Origin: Tipula vernalis
Lineage: Eukaryota > Arthropoda > Insecta > Diptera > Tipulidae
Direction: 5' to 3'
Length of the DNA: 64,000 nt
NCBI GenBank assembly: GCA_958295665.1
Contig: OY282558.1
Span: forward strand, 48,739,389 to 48,803,388
In this document: in pieces, positions 1 through 11,789 of the stretch
Layout: every line of letters begins with the position of its first letter
Position numbering within the stretch: position 1 is the first letter of the stretch
Program-made: the position numbers and the translations under genes
Notes under the pieces: generated by a model
The model's input: the letters and a program-made list of their open reading frames with translations, nothing else
Told to the model about the DNA's origin: nothing
Databases searched by the model: none

Positions 1-173
1 TTCAATAAAATTGAATTTTCTAAGAAATGTTTAGAAATAATCGAGCAATCAAAATGCAAATTGTCACAGCAAATACAGGTCCCGAAACCTATTGATAGAG
101 GTATCAACCATCGTAATCTGATAATTTTAGATTTTAGCCGCTCAAAAACTTGTGGGCTATAGCACAGTTGATT
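1..173 (+). repeat. Most divergent monomer near the left edge
   Basis: The first unit reads AATCTGATAATTTTAG where the consensus has AATCGGAGCATTTTAG, and CAGCAAATACAGG in place of CAGCAATTACAGG. The next unit also carries private changes: AAGAAGTG, AAATTATCG and ATCAAACCTCG. Divergent units often lie near array edges, so the left boundary may be close outside the window. This is weak inference from two units. Confidence 0.5.
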
Positions 174-2774
174 TTCAATAAAATTGAATTTTCTAAGAAG
201 TGTTTAGAAATTATCGAGCAATCAAAATGCAAATTGTCACAGCAATTACAGGTCCCGAAACCTATTGATAGAGGTATCAAACCTCGTAATCGGAGCATTT
301 TAGATTTTAGCCGCTCAAAAACTTGTGGGCTATAGCACAGTTGATTTTCAACAAAATTGAATTTTCTAAGAAATGTTTAGAAATAATCGAGCAATCAAAA
401 TGCAAATTGTCACAGCAATTACAGGTCCCGAAACCTATTGATAGAGGTATCAACCATCGTAATCGGAACATTTTAGATTTTAGCCGCTCAAAAACTTGTG
501 GGCTATAGCACAGTTGATTTTCAATAAAATTGAATTTTCTAAGAAATGTTAAGAAATAATCGAGCAATCAAAATGCAAATTGTCACAGCAATTACAGGTC
601 CCGAAACCTATTGATAGAGGCATCAACCATCGTAATCGGAGCATTTTAGATTTTAGTCGCCCAAAAACTTGTGGGCTATAGCACAGTTGATTTTCAATAA
701 AATTGAATTTTCTAAGAAATGTTAAGAAATAATCGAGCAATCAAAATGAAAATTGTCACAGCAATTACAGATCCCAAAACCTATTGATAGAAGCATCAAC
801 CATTGTAATCGGAGCATTTTAGATTTTAGCCGCTCAAAAACTTGTGGGCTATAGCACAGTTGATTTTCAATAAAATTGAATTTTCTAAGAAATGTTAAGA
901 AATAATCGAGCAATCAAAATGCAAATTGTCACAGCAATTACAGGTCCCGAAACCTATTGATAGAGGCATCAACCATCGTAATCGGAGCATTTTAGATTTT
1001 AGCCGCTCAAAAACTTGTGGGCTATAACACAGTTGATTTTCAATAAAATTGAATTTTCTAAGAAATGTTTAGAAATAATCGAGCAATCAAAATGAAAATT
1101 GTCACAGCAATTACAGATCCCAAAACCTATTGATAGAGGCATCAACCATTGTAATCGGAGCATTTTAGATTTTAGCTGCTCAAAAACTTGTGGGCTATAG
1201 CACAGTTGATTTTCAATAAAATTGAATTTTCTAAGAAATGTTAAGAAATAATCGAGCAATCAAAATGCAAATTGTCACAGCAATTACAGATCCCGAAACC
1301 TATTGATAGAGGCATCAATTATCGTAATCGGAGCATTTTAGATTTTAGCCGCTCAAAAACTTGTGGGCTATAGCACAGTTGATTTTCAATAAAATTGAAT
1401 TTTCTAAGAAATGTTAAGAAATAATCGAGCAATCAAAATGCAAATTGTCACAGCAATTACAGGTCCCGAAACCTATTGATAGAGGCATCAACCATCGTAA
1501 TCGGAGCATTTTAGATTTTAGCCGCCCAAAAACTTGTGGGCTATAGCACAGTTGATTTTCAATAAAATTGAATTTTCTAAGAAATGTTAAGAAATAATCG
1601 AGCAATCAAAATGCAAATTGTCACAGCAATTACAGATCCCGAAACCTATTGATAGAGGCATCAACCATCGTAATCGGAGAATTTTAGATTTTAGCCGCCC
1701 AAAAACTTGTGGGCTATAGCACAGTTGATTTTCAATAAAATTGAATTTTCTAAGAAATGTTTAGAAATAATCGAGCAATCAAAATGCAAATTGTCACAGC
1801 AATTACAGGTCCCGAAACCTATTGATAGAGGCATCAACCATCGTAATCGGAACATTTTAGATTTTAGCCGCTCAAAAACTTGTGGGCTATAGCACAGTTG
1901 ATTTTCAATAAAATTGAATTTTCTAAGAAATGTTAAGAAATAATCGAGCAATCAAAATGCAAATTGTCACAGCAATTAAAGGTCCCGAAACCTATTGATA
2001 GAGGCATCAACCATCGTAATCGGAGCATTTTAGATTTTAGCCGCCCAAAAACTTGTGGGCTATAGCACAGTTGATTTTCAATAAAATTGAATTTTCTAAG
2101 AAATGTTAAGAAATAATCGAGCAATCAAAACGCAAATTGTCACAGCAATTACAGATCCCAAAACCTATTGATAGAGGCATCAACCATCGTAATCGGAGCA
2201 TCTTAGATTTTAGCCGCTCAAAAACTTGTGGGCTATAGCACAGTTGATTTTCAATAAAATTGAATTTTCTAAGAAATGTTTAGAAATAATCGAGCAATCA
2301 AAATGCAAATTGTCACAGCAATTACAGGTCCCGACACCTATTGATAGAGGCATCAACCATCGTAATCGGAGCATTTTAGATTTTAGCCGCCCAAAAACTT
2401 GTGGGCTATAGCACAGTTGATTTTCAATAAAATTGAATTTTCTAAGAAATGTTAAGAAATAATCGAGCAATCAAAATGAAAATTGTCACAGCAATTACAG
2501 GTCCCGAAACCTATTGATAGAGGCATCAACCATCGTAATCGGAGCATTTTAGATATTAGTCGCCCAAAAACTTGTGGGCTATAGCACAGTTGATTTTCAA
2601 TAAAATTGAATTTTCTAAGAAATGTTAAGAAATAATCGAGCAATCAAAATGCAAATTGTCACAGCAATTACAGGTCCCGAAACCTATTGATAGAGGCATC
2701 AACCATCGTAATCGGAGCATTTTAGATTTTAGCCGCTCAAAAACTTGTGGGCTATAGCACAGTTGATTTTCAAT

Positions 2775-2787
2775 AAAATTGAATTTT
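2775..2787. other. AT-rich dyad AAAATT-G-AATTTT
   Basis: Monomer positions 7-19 form two 6-base arms around a single G. This overlaps a second dyad, TTCAAT-AAA-ATTGAA, at positions 1-15. The phased A and T runs could bend the DNA, as is common in satellites; that is inference. One branch carries ATTAAATTG here (8651, 10727, 14533, 63869) and another carries AATTTAATT (for example 10388 and 14194). Confidence 0.7.
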
Positions 2788-2826
2788 CTAAGAAATGTTA
2801 AGAAATAATCGAGCAATCAAAATGCA

Positions 2827-2842
2827 AATTGTCACAGCAATT
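2827..2842. other. Inverted repeat AATTG-TCACAG-CAATT
   Basis: Monomer positions 59-74 contain 5-base arms with a 6-base loop, in almost every unit. Variants in region 4 (GTCATAGCAACT) and region 2 (CAGCAAAAACAG) break the arm, so the structure is not strictly maintained. That argues against an essential hairpin. Confidence 0.6.
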
Positions 2843-2891
2843 ACAGGTCCCGAAACCTATTGATAGAGGCATCAACCATCGTAATCGGAGC

Positions 2892-2905
2892 ATTTTAGAT
2901 TTTAG
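2892..2905 (+). repeat. Internal direct repeat ATTTTAG x2
   Basis: Monomer positions 124-137 are two adjacent copies of the heptamer ATTTTAG. This is the only adjacent direct repeat I see inside the monomer. It lies within the 30-bp segment that is duplicated once at 30,892-30,951. Confidence 0.75.
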
Positions 2906-2923
2906 CCGCCCAAAAACTTGTGG

Positions 2924-2931
2924 GCTATAGC
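2924..2931. other. Perfect 8-bp palindrome GCTATAGC in the monomer
   Basis: Monomer positions 156-163 read GCTATAGC, identical to their reverse complement. With one mismatched pair the symmetry extends to TG-G-GCTATAGC-A-CA. The element is present in nearly every unit. Most of the non-homopolymer length changes in the window fall in it, so it behaves as a local instability site. Whether a protein binds it or it extrudes a hairpin is not visible. Confidence 0.85.
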
Positions 2932-5900
2932 ACAGTTGATTTTCAATAAAATTGAATTTTCTAAGAAATGTTAAGAAATAATCGAGCAATCAAAATGCAA
3001 ATTGTCACAGCAATTAAAGGTCCCGAAACCTATTGATAGAGGCATCAACCATCGTAATCGGAGCATTTTAGATTTTAGCCGCCCAAAAACTTGTGGGCTA
3101 TAGCACAGTTGATTTTCAATAAAATTGAATTTTCTAAGAAATGTTAAGAAATAATCGAGCAATCAAAATGCAAATTGTCACAGCAATTACAGGTCCCGAA
3201 ACCTATTGATAGAGGCATCAACCATCGTAATCGGAGCATTTTAGATTTTAGCCGCCCAAAAACTTGTGGGCTATAGCACAGTTGATTTTCAATAAAATTG
3301 AATTTTCTAAGAAATGTTAAGAAATAATCGAGCAATCAAAATGCAAATTGTCACAGCAATTACAGATCCCAAAACCTATTGATAGAGGCATCAACCATCG
3401 TAATCGGAGCATTTTAGATTTTAGCCGCTCAAAAACTTGTGGGCTATAGCACAGTTGATTTTCAATAAAATTGAATTTTCTAAGAAATGTTTAGAAATAA
3501 TCGAGCAATCAAAATGCAAATTGTCACAGCAATTACAGGTCCCGACACCTATTGATAGAGGCATCAACCATCGTAATCGGAGCATTTTAGATTTTAGCCG
3601 CCCAAAAACTTGTGGGCTATAGCACAGTTGATTTTCAATAAAATTGAATTTTCTAAGAAATGTTAAGAAATAATCGAGCAATCAAAATGCAAATTGTCAT
3701 AGCAATTACAGGTCCCGACACCTATTGATAGAGGCATCAACCATCGTAATCGGAGCATTTTAGATTTTAGCCGCCCAAAAACTTGTGGGCTATAGCACAG
3801 TTGATTTTCAATAAAATTGAATTTTCTAAGAAATGTTAAGAAATAATCGAGCAATCAAAATGCAAATTGTCACAGCAATTACAGGTCCCGAAACCTATTG
3901 ATAGAGGCATCAACCATCGTAATCGGAGCATTTTAGATATTAGTCGCCCAAAAACTTGTGGGCTATAGCACAGTTGATTTTCAATAAAATTGAATTTTCT
4001 AAGAAATGTTAAGAAATAATCGAGCAATCAAAATGCAAATTGTCACAGCAATTACAGGTCCCGAAACCTATTGATAGAGGCATCAACCATCGTAATCGGA
4101 GCATTTTAGATTTTAGCCGCTCAAAAACTTGTGGGCTATAGCACAGTTGATTTTCAATAAAATTGAATTTTCTAAGAAATGTTAAGAAATAATCGAGCAA
4201 TCAAAATGCAAATTGTCACAGCAATTACAGGTCCCGAAACCTATTGATAGAGGCATCAACCATCGTAATCGGAGCATTTTAGATTTTAGCCGCCCAAAAA
4301 CTTGTGGGCTATAGCACAGTTGATTTTCAATAAAATTGAATTTTCTAAGAAATGTTAAGAAATAATCGAGCAATCAAAATGCAAATTGTCACAGCAATTA
4401 CAGATCCCAAAACCTATTGATAGAGGCATCAACCATCGTAATCGGAGCATTTTAGATTTTAGCCGCTCAAAAACTTGTGGGCTATAGCACAGTTGATTTT
4501 CAATAAAATTGAATTTTCTAAGAAATGTTTAGAAATAATCGAGCAATCAAAATGCAAATTGTCACAGCAATTACAGGTCCCGACACCTATTGATAGAGGC
4601 ATCAACCATCGTAATCGGAGCATTTTAGATTTTAGCCGCCCAAAAACTTGTGGGCTATAGCACAGTTGATTTTCAATAAAATTGAATTTTCTAAGAAATG
4701 TTAAGAAATAATCGAGCAATCAAAATGCAAATTGTCACAGCAATTACAGGTCCCGAAACCTATTGATAGAGGCATCAACCATCGTAATCGGAGCATTTTA
4801 GATATTAGTCGCCCAAAAACTTGTGGGCTATAGCACAGTTGATTTTCAATAAAATTGAATTTTCTAAGAAATGTTAAGAAATAATCGAGCAATCAAAATG
4901 CAAATTGTCACAGCAATTACAGGTCCCGAAACCTATTGATAGAGGCATCAACCATCGTAATCGGAGCATTTTAGATTTTAGCCGCTCAAAAACTTGTGGG
5001 CTATAGCACAGTTGATTTTCAATAAAATTGAATTTTCTAAGAAATGTTAAGAAATAATCGAGCAATCAAAATGCAAATTGTCACAGCAATTACAGGTCCC
5101 GAAACCTATTGATAGAGGCATCAACCATCGTAATCGGAGCATTTTAGATTTTAGCCGCCCAAAAACTTGTGGGCTATAGCACAGTTGATTTTCAATAAAA
5201 TTGAATTTTCTAAGAAATGTTAAGAAATAATCGAGCAATCAAAATGCAAATTGTCACAGCAATTACAGGTCCCGAAACCTATTGATAGAGGCATCAACCA
5301 TCGTAATCGGAGAATTTTAGATTTTAGCCGCCCAAAAACTTGTGGGCTATAGCACAGTTGATTTTCAATAAAATTGAATTTTCTAAGAAATGTTAAGAAA
5401 TAATCGAGCAATCAAAATGCAAATTGTCACAGCAATTACAGGTCCCGAAACCTATTGATAGAGGCATCAACCATCGTAATCGGAGCATTTTAGATTTTAG
5501 CCGCCCAAAAACTTGTGGGCTATAGCACAGTTGATTTTCAATAAAATTGAATTTTCTAAGAAATGTTAAGAAATAATCGAGCAATCAAAATGAAAATTGT
5601 CACAGCAATTACAGGTCCCGAAACCTATTGATAGAGGCATCAACCATCGTAATCGGAGCATTTTAGATTTTAGCCGCTCAAAAACTTGTGGGCTATAGCA
5701 CAGTTGATTTTCAATAAAATTGAATTTTCTAAGAAATGTTAAGAAATAATCGAGCAATCAAAATGAAAATTGTCACAGCAATTACAGGTCCCGAAACCTA
5801 TTGATAGAGGCATCAACCATCGTAATCGGAGCATTTTAGATTTTAGCCGCCCAAAAACTTGTGGGCTATAGCACAGTTGATTTTCAATAAAATTGAATTT

Positions 5901-7374
5901 TCTAAGAAATGTTAAGAAATAATCGAGCAATCAAAATGAAAATTGTCACAGCAATTACAGTTCCCGAAACCTATTGATAGAGGCATCAACCATCGTAATC
6001 GGAGCATTTTAGATTTTAGCCGCTCAAAAACTTGTGGGCTATAGCACAGTTGATTTTCAATAAAATTGAATTTTCTAAGAAATGTTAAGAAATAATCGAG
6101 CAATCAAAATGCAAATTGTCACAGCAATTACAGGTCCCGAAACCTATTGATAGAGGCATCAACCATCGTAATCGGAGCATTTTAGATTTTAGCCGCCCAA
6201 AAACTTGTGGGCTATAGCACAGTTGATTTTCAATAAAATTGAATTTTCTAAGAAATGTTAAGAAATAATCGAGCAATCAAAACGCAAATTGTCACAGCAA
6301 TTACAGATCCTAAAACCTATTGATAGAGGCATCAACCATCGTAATCGGAGCATTTTAGATTTTAGCCGCCCAAAAACTTGTGGGCTATAGCACAGTTGAT
6401 TTTCAATAAAATTGAATTTTCTAAGAAATGTTTAGAAATAATCGAGCAATCAAAATGCAAATTGTCACAGCAATTGCAGGTCCCGACACCTATTGATAGA
6501 GGCATCAACCATCGTAATCGGAGCATTTTAGATTTTAGCCGCCCAAAAACTTGTGGGCTATAGCACAGTTGATTTTCAATAAAATTGAATTTTCTAAGAA
6601 ATGTTAAGAAATAATCGAGCAATCAAAATGAAAATTGTCACAGCAATTACAGGTCCCGAAACCTATTGATAGAGGCATCAACCATCGTAATCGGAGCATT
6701 TTAGATTTTAGCCGCTCAAAAACTTGTGGGCTATAGCACAGTTGATTTTCAATAAAATTGAATTTTCTAAGAAATGTTAAGAAATAATCGAGCAATCAAA
6801 ATGCAAATTGTCACAGCAATTACAGGTCCCGAAACCTATTGATAGAGGCATCAACCATCGTAATCGGAGCATTTTAGATTTTAGCCGCCCAAAAACTTGT
6901 GGGCTATAGCACAGTTGATTTTCAATAAAATTGAATTTTCTAAGAAATGTTAAGAAATAATCGAGCAATCAAAATGAAAATTGTCACAGCAATTACAGGT
7001 CCCGAAACCTATTGATAGAGGCATCAACCATCGTAATCGGAGCATTTTAGATTTTAGCCGCCCAAAAACTTGTGGGCTATAGCACAGTTGATTTTCAATA
7101 AAATTGAATTTTCTAAGAAATGTTAAGAAATAATCGAGCAATCAAAATGCAAATTGTCACAGCAATTACAGGTCCCGAAACCTATTGATAGAGGCATCAA
7201 CCATCGTAATCGGAGCATTTTAGATTTTAGCCGCCCAAAAACTTGTGGGCTATAGCACAGTTGATTTTCAATAAAATTGAATTTTCTAAGAAATGTTAAG
7301 AAATAATCGAGCAATCAAAATGCAAATTGTCACAGCAATTACAGGTCCCGAAACCTATTGATAGAGGCATCAAC

Positions 7375-7386
7375 CATCGTATCGGA
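7375..7386 (+). repeat. 1-bp deletion at ATCGTAATCGG
   Basis: The unit reads ATCGTATCGG, missing one A. It is seen once in the window and lies outside the palindrome. Confidence 0.9.
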
Positions 7387-8280
7387 GCATTTTAGATTTT
7401 AGCCGCCCAAAAACTTGTGGGCTATAGCACAGTTGATTTTCAATAAAATTGAATTTTCTAAGAAATGTTAAGAAATAATCGAGCAATCAAAATGCAAATT
7501 GTCACAGCAATTACAGATCCCAAAACCTATTGATAGAGGCATCAACCATCGTAATCGGAGCATTTTAGATTTTAGCCGCTCAAAAACTTGTGGGCTATAG
7601 CACAGTTGATTTTCAATAAAATTGAATTTTCTAAGAAATGTTAAGAAATAATCGAGCAATCAAAATGCAAATTGTCACAGCAATTACAGGTCCCGAAACC
7701 TATTGATAGAGGCATCAACCATCGTAATCGGAGCATTTTAGATTTTAGCCGCCCAAAAACTTGTGGGCTATAGCACAGTTGATTTTCAATAAAATTGAAT
7801 TTTCTAAGAAATGTTTAGAAATAATCGAGCAATCAAAATGCAAATTGTCACAGCAATTACAGGTCCCGAAACCTATTGATAGAGGCATCAACCATCGTAA
7901 TCGGAGCATTTTAGATTTTAGCCGCCCAAAAACTTGTGGGCTATAGCACAGTTGATTTTCAATAAAATTGAATTTTCTAAGAAATGTTAAGAAATAATCG
8001 AGCAATCAAAATGAAAATTGTCACAGCAATTACAGGTCCCGAAACCTATTGATAGAGGCATCAACCATCGTAATCGGAGCATTTTAGATTTTAGCCGCTC
8101 AAAAACTTGTGGGCTATAGCACAGTTGATTTTCAATAAAATTGAATTTTCTAAGAAATGTTAAGAAATAATCGAGCAATCAAAATGCAAATTGTCACAGC
8201 AATTACAGGTCCCGAAACCTATTGATAGAGGCATCAACCATCGTAATCGGAGCATTTTAGATTTTAGCCGCCCAAAAACT

Positions 8281-8295
8281 TGTGGGCAGCACAGT
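8281..8295 (+). repeat. 3-bp deletion inside the palindrome
   Basis: The unit reads GTGGGCAGCACAG, three bases short within GGCTATAGC. The monomer is therefore 170 bp. It is seen once. Confidence 0.9.
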
Positions 8296-11200
8296 TGATT
8301 TTCAATAAAATTGAATTTTCTAAGAAATGTTAAGAAATAATCGAGCAATCAAAATGAAAATTGTCACAGCAATTACAGGTCCCGAAACCTATTGATAGAG
8401 GCATCAACCATCGTAATCGGAGCATTTTAGATTTTAGCCGCCCAAAAACTTGTGGGCTATAGCACAGTTGATTTTCAATAAAATTGAATTTTCTAAGAAA
8501 TGTTAAGAAATAATCGAGCAATCAAAATGCAAATTGTCACAGCAATTACAGGTCCCGAAACCTATTGATAGAGGCATCAACCATCGTAATCGGAGCATTT
8601 TAGATTTTAGCCGCCCAAAAACTTGTGGGCTATAGCACAGTTGATTTTCAATTAAATTGAATTTTCTAAGAAATGTTAAGAAATAATCGAGCAATCAAAA
8701 TGCAAATTGTCACAGTAATTACAGATCCCAAAACCTATTGATAGAGGCATCAACCATCGTAATCGGAGCATTTTAGATTTTAGCCGCTCAAAAACTTGTG
8801 GGCTATAGCACAGTTGATTTTCAATAAAATTGAATTTTCTAAGAAATGTTAAGAAATAATCGAGCAATCAAAATGAAAATTGTCACAGCAATTACAGGTC
8901 CCGAAACCTATTGATAGAGGCATCAACCATCGTAATCGGAGCATTTTAGATTTTAGCCGCTCAAAAACTTGTGGGCTATAGCACAGTTGATTTTCAATAA
9001 AATTGAATTTTCTAAGAAATGTTAAGAAATAATCGAGCAATCAAAATGAAAATTGTCACAGCAATTACAGGTCCCGAAACCTATTGATAGAGGCATCAAC
9101 CATCGTAATCGGAGCATTTTAGATTTTAGCCGCCCAAAAACTTGTGGGCTATAGCAGAGTTGATTTTCAATAAAATTGAATTTTCTAAGAAATGTTAAGA
9201 AATAATCGAGCAATCAAAATGCAAATTGTCACAGCAATTACAGTTCCCGAAACCTATTGATAGAGGCATCAACCATCGTAATCGGAGCCTTTTAGATTTT
9301 AGCCGCTCAAAAACTTGTGGGCTATAGCACAGTTGATTTTCAATAAAATTGAATTTTCTAAGAAATGTTAAGAAATAATCGAGCAATCAAAATGCAAATT
9401 GTCACAGCAATTACAGGTCCCGAAACCTATTGATAGAGGCATCAACCATCGTAATCGGAGCATTTTAGATTTTAGCCGCCCAAAAACTTGTGGGCTATAG
9501 CACAGTTGATTTTCAATAAAATTGAATTTTCTAAGAAATGTTAAGAAATAATCGAGCAATCAAAATGAAAATTATCACAGCAATTACAGGTCCCAAAACC
9601 TATTGATAGAGGCATCAACCATCGTAATCGGAGCATTTTAGATTTTAGCCGCTCAAAAACTTGTGGGCTATAGCACAGTTGATTTTCAATAAAATTGAAT
9701 TTTCTAAGAAATGTTAAGAAATAATCGAGCAATCAAAATGAAAATTGTCACAGCAATTACAGGTCCCGAAACCTATTGATAGAGGCATCAACCATCGTAA
9801 TCGGAGCATTTTAGATTTTAGCCGCCCAAAAACTTGTGGGCTATAGCAGAGTTGATTTTCAATAAAATTGAATTTTCTAAGAAATGTTAAGAAATAATCG
9901 AGCAATCAAAATGCAAATTGTCACAGCAATTACAGTTCCCGAAACCTATTGATAGAGGCATCAACCATCGTAATCGGAGTATTTTAGATTTTAGCCGCCC
10001 AAAAACTTGTGGGCTATAGCACAGTTGATTTTCAATAAAATTGAATTTTCTAAGAAATGTTAAGAAATAATCGAGCAATCAAAACGCAAATTGTCACAGC
10101 AATTACAGATCCCAAAACCTATTGATAGAGGCATCAACCATCGTAATCGGAGCATTTTAGATTTTAGCCGCTCAAAAACTTGTGGGCTATAGCACAGTTG
10201 ATTTTCAATAAAATTGAATTTTCTAAGAAATGTTTAGAAATAATCGAGCAATCAAAATGCAAATTGTCACAGCAATTACAGGTCCCGAAACCTATTGATA
10301 GAGGCATCAACCATCGTAATCGGAGCATTTTAGATTTTAGCCGCCCAAAAACTTGTGGGCTATAGCACAGTTGATTTTCAATAAAATTTAATTTTCTAAG
10401 AAATGTTAAGAAATAATCGAGCAATCAAAATGCAAATTGTCACAGCAATTACAGGTCCCGAAACCTATTGATAGAGGCATCAACCATCGTAATCGGAGTA
10501 TTTTAGATTTTAGCCGCCCAAAAACTTGTGGGCTATAGCACAGTTGATTTTCAATAAAATTGAATTTTCTAAGAAATGTTTAGAAATAATCGAGCAATCA
10601 AAATGCAAATTGTCACAGCAATTACAGGTCCCGAAACCTATTGATAGAGGCATCAACCATCGTAATCGGAGCATTTTAGATTTTAGCCGCCCAAAAACTT
10701 GTGGGCTATAGCACAGTTGATTTTCAATTAAATTGAATTTTCTAAGAAATGTTAAGAAATAATCGAGCAATCAAAATGCAAATTGTCATAGTAATTACAG
10801 ATCCCAAAACCTATTGATAGAGGCATCAACCATCGTAATCGGAGCATTTTAGATTTTAGCCGCTCAAAAACTTGTGGGCTATAGCACAGTTGATTTTCAA
10901 TAAAATTGAATTTTCTAAGAAATGTTAAGAAATAATCGAGCAATCAAAATGAAAATTGTCACAGCAATTACAGGTCCCGAAACCTATTGATAGAGGCATC
11001 AACCATCGTAATCGGAGCATTTTAGATTTTAGCCGCTCAAAAACTTGTGGGCTATAGCACAGTTGATTTTCAATAAAATTGAATTTTCTAAGAAATGTTA
11101 AGAAATAATCGAGCAATCAAAATGAAAATTGTCACAGCAATTACAGGTCCCGAAACCTATTGATAGAGGCATCAACCATCGTAATCGGAGCATTTTAGAT

Positions 11201-11789
11201 TTTAGCCGCCCAAAAACTTGTGGGCTATAGCAGAGTTGATTTTCAATAAAATTGAATTTTCTAAGAAATGTTAAGAAATAATCGAGCAATCAAAATGCAA
11301 ATTGTCACAGCAATTACAGTTCCTGAAACCTATTGATAGAGGCATCAACCATCGTAATCGGAGCATTTTAGATTTTAGCCGCTCAAAAACTTGTGGGCTA
11401 TAGCACAGTTGATTTTCAATAAAATTGAATTTTCTAAGAAATGTTAAGAAATAATCGAGCAATCAAAATGCAAATTGTCACAGCAATTACAGGTCCCGAA
11501 ACCTATTGATAGAGGCATCAACCATCGTAATCGGAGCATTTTAGATTTTAGCCGCCCAAAAACGTGTGGGCTATAGCACAGTTGATTTTCAATAAAATTG
11601 AATTTTCTAAGAAATGTTAAGAAATAATCGAGCAATCAAAATGAAAATTGTCACAGCAATTACAGGTCCCGAAACCTATTGATAGAGGCATCAACCATCG
11701 TAATCGGAGCATTTTAGATTTTAGCCGCTCAAAAACTTGTGGGCTATAGCACAGTTGATTTTCAATAAAATTTAATTTTCTAAGAAATG

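Larger units (their letters stand above)
2769..2941 (+). repeat. Representative consensus monomer (173 bp)
   Basis: This unit carries the commonest base at each position and is used here as the numbering reference (monomer positions 1-173). Landmarks are an AT-rich dyad at 7-19, a TaqI site TCGA at 41-44, an inverted repeat at 59-74, GGTCCC at 79-83 and beyond, a short dyad CTAT-TG-ATAG at 89-98, a doubled ATTTTAG at 124-137, an A5 run at 144-148, and the palindrome GCTATAGC at 156-163. The most variable sites are 32 (A/T), 57 (C/A), 79 (G/A/T), 84 (G/A), 86 (A/C), 102 (C/T), 123 (C/T/A), 142 (C/T) and 165 (C/G/T). Position 142 alone divides the array into two large classes, reading CCGCCCAA or CCGCTCAA. 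Confidence 0.95.
2423..5190 (+). repeat. HOR cluster A: 8-mer then 5-mer units marked by GATATTAGTCGCCC
   Basis: The rare variant GATATTAGTCGCCC (consensus GATTTTAGCCGCCC) occurs at 2551, 3935 and 4800. The spacings are exactly 1,384 bp (8 monomers) and 865 bp (5 monomers). The units that follow each marker agree: a CTC-class unit, a CCC-class unit, an AGATCCCAAAAC unit, and a GTTTAG unit with CCCGACACC. The 8-mer holds three extra monomers compared with the 5-mer, so one arose from the other by gain or loss of a block. The third copy stops matching after three monomers. Confidence 0.75.

Noticed and set aside
150..335. Plus-strand ORFs of 61 codons starting in GTGGGCTATAGC
   Set aside because: They exist only where the GTTTAG variant removes a stop, and they overlap the minus-strand ORFs entirely. 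They are a by-product of a single polymorphic base.
307..567. Minus-strand ORFs of 63 or 86 codons recurring in almost every monomer
   Set aside because: They are copies of one another created by the repeat. 173 is not a multiple of 3, so frames shift between units. Each 86-codon form arises only because the A-to-T change at monomer position 32, or the ATGATAAG variant, removes a stop codon. Variants between copies are not biased toward silent changes, and I see no ribosome binding or domain signature.
2893..2903. Near match to a yeast ARS core in TTTTAGATTTT
   Set aside because: It matches 10 of 11 positions, but such matches are frequent in AT-rich DNA and the motif works only in budding yeasts. 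Nothing else supports an origin.
2892..2905. Telomere-like repeat (TTTAG motifs)
   Set aside because: Only two ATTTTAG heptamers occur per monomer; they do not form a continuous short tandem array.
2769..2941. CENP-B box
   Set aside because: I looked on both strands around GGTCCCGAAACC and ATCGTAATCGGAG. The fixed bases of NTTCGNNNNANNCGGGN are not met.
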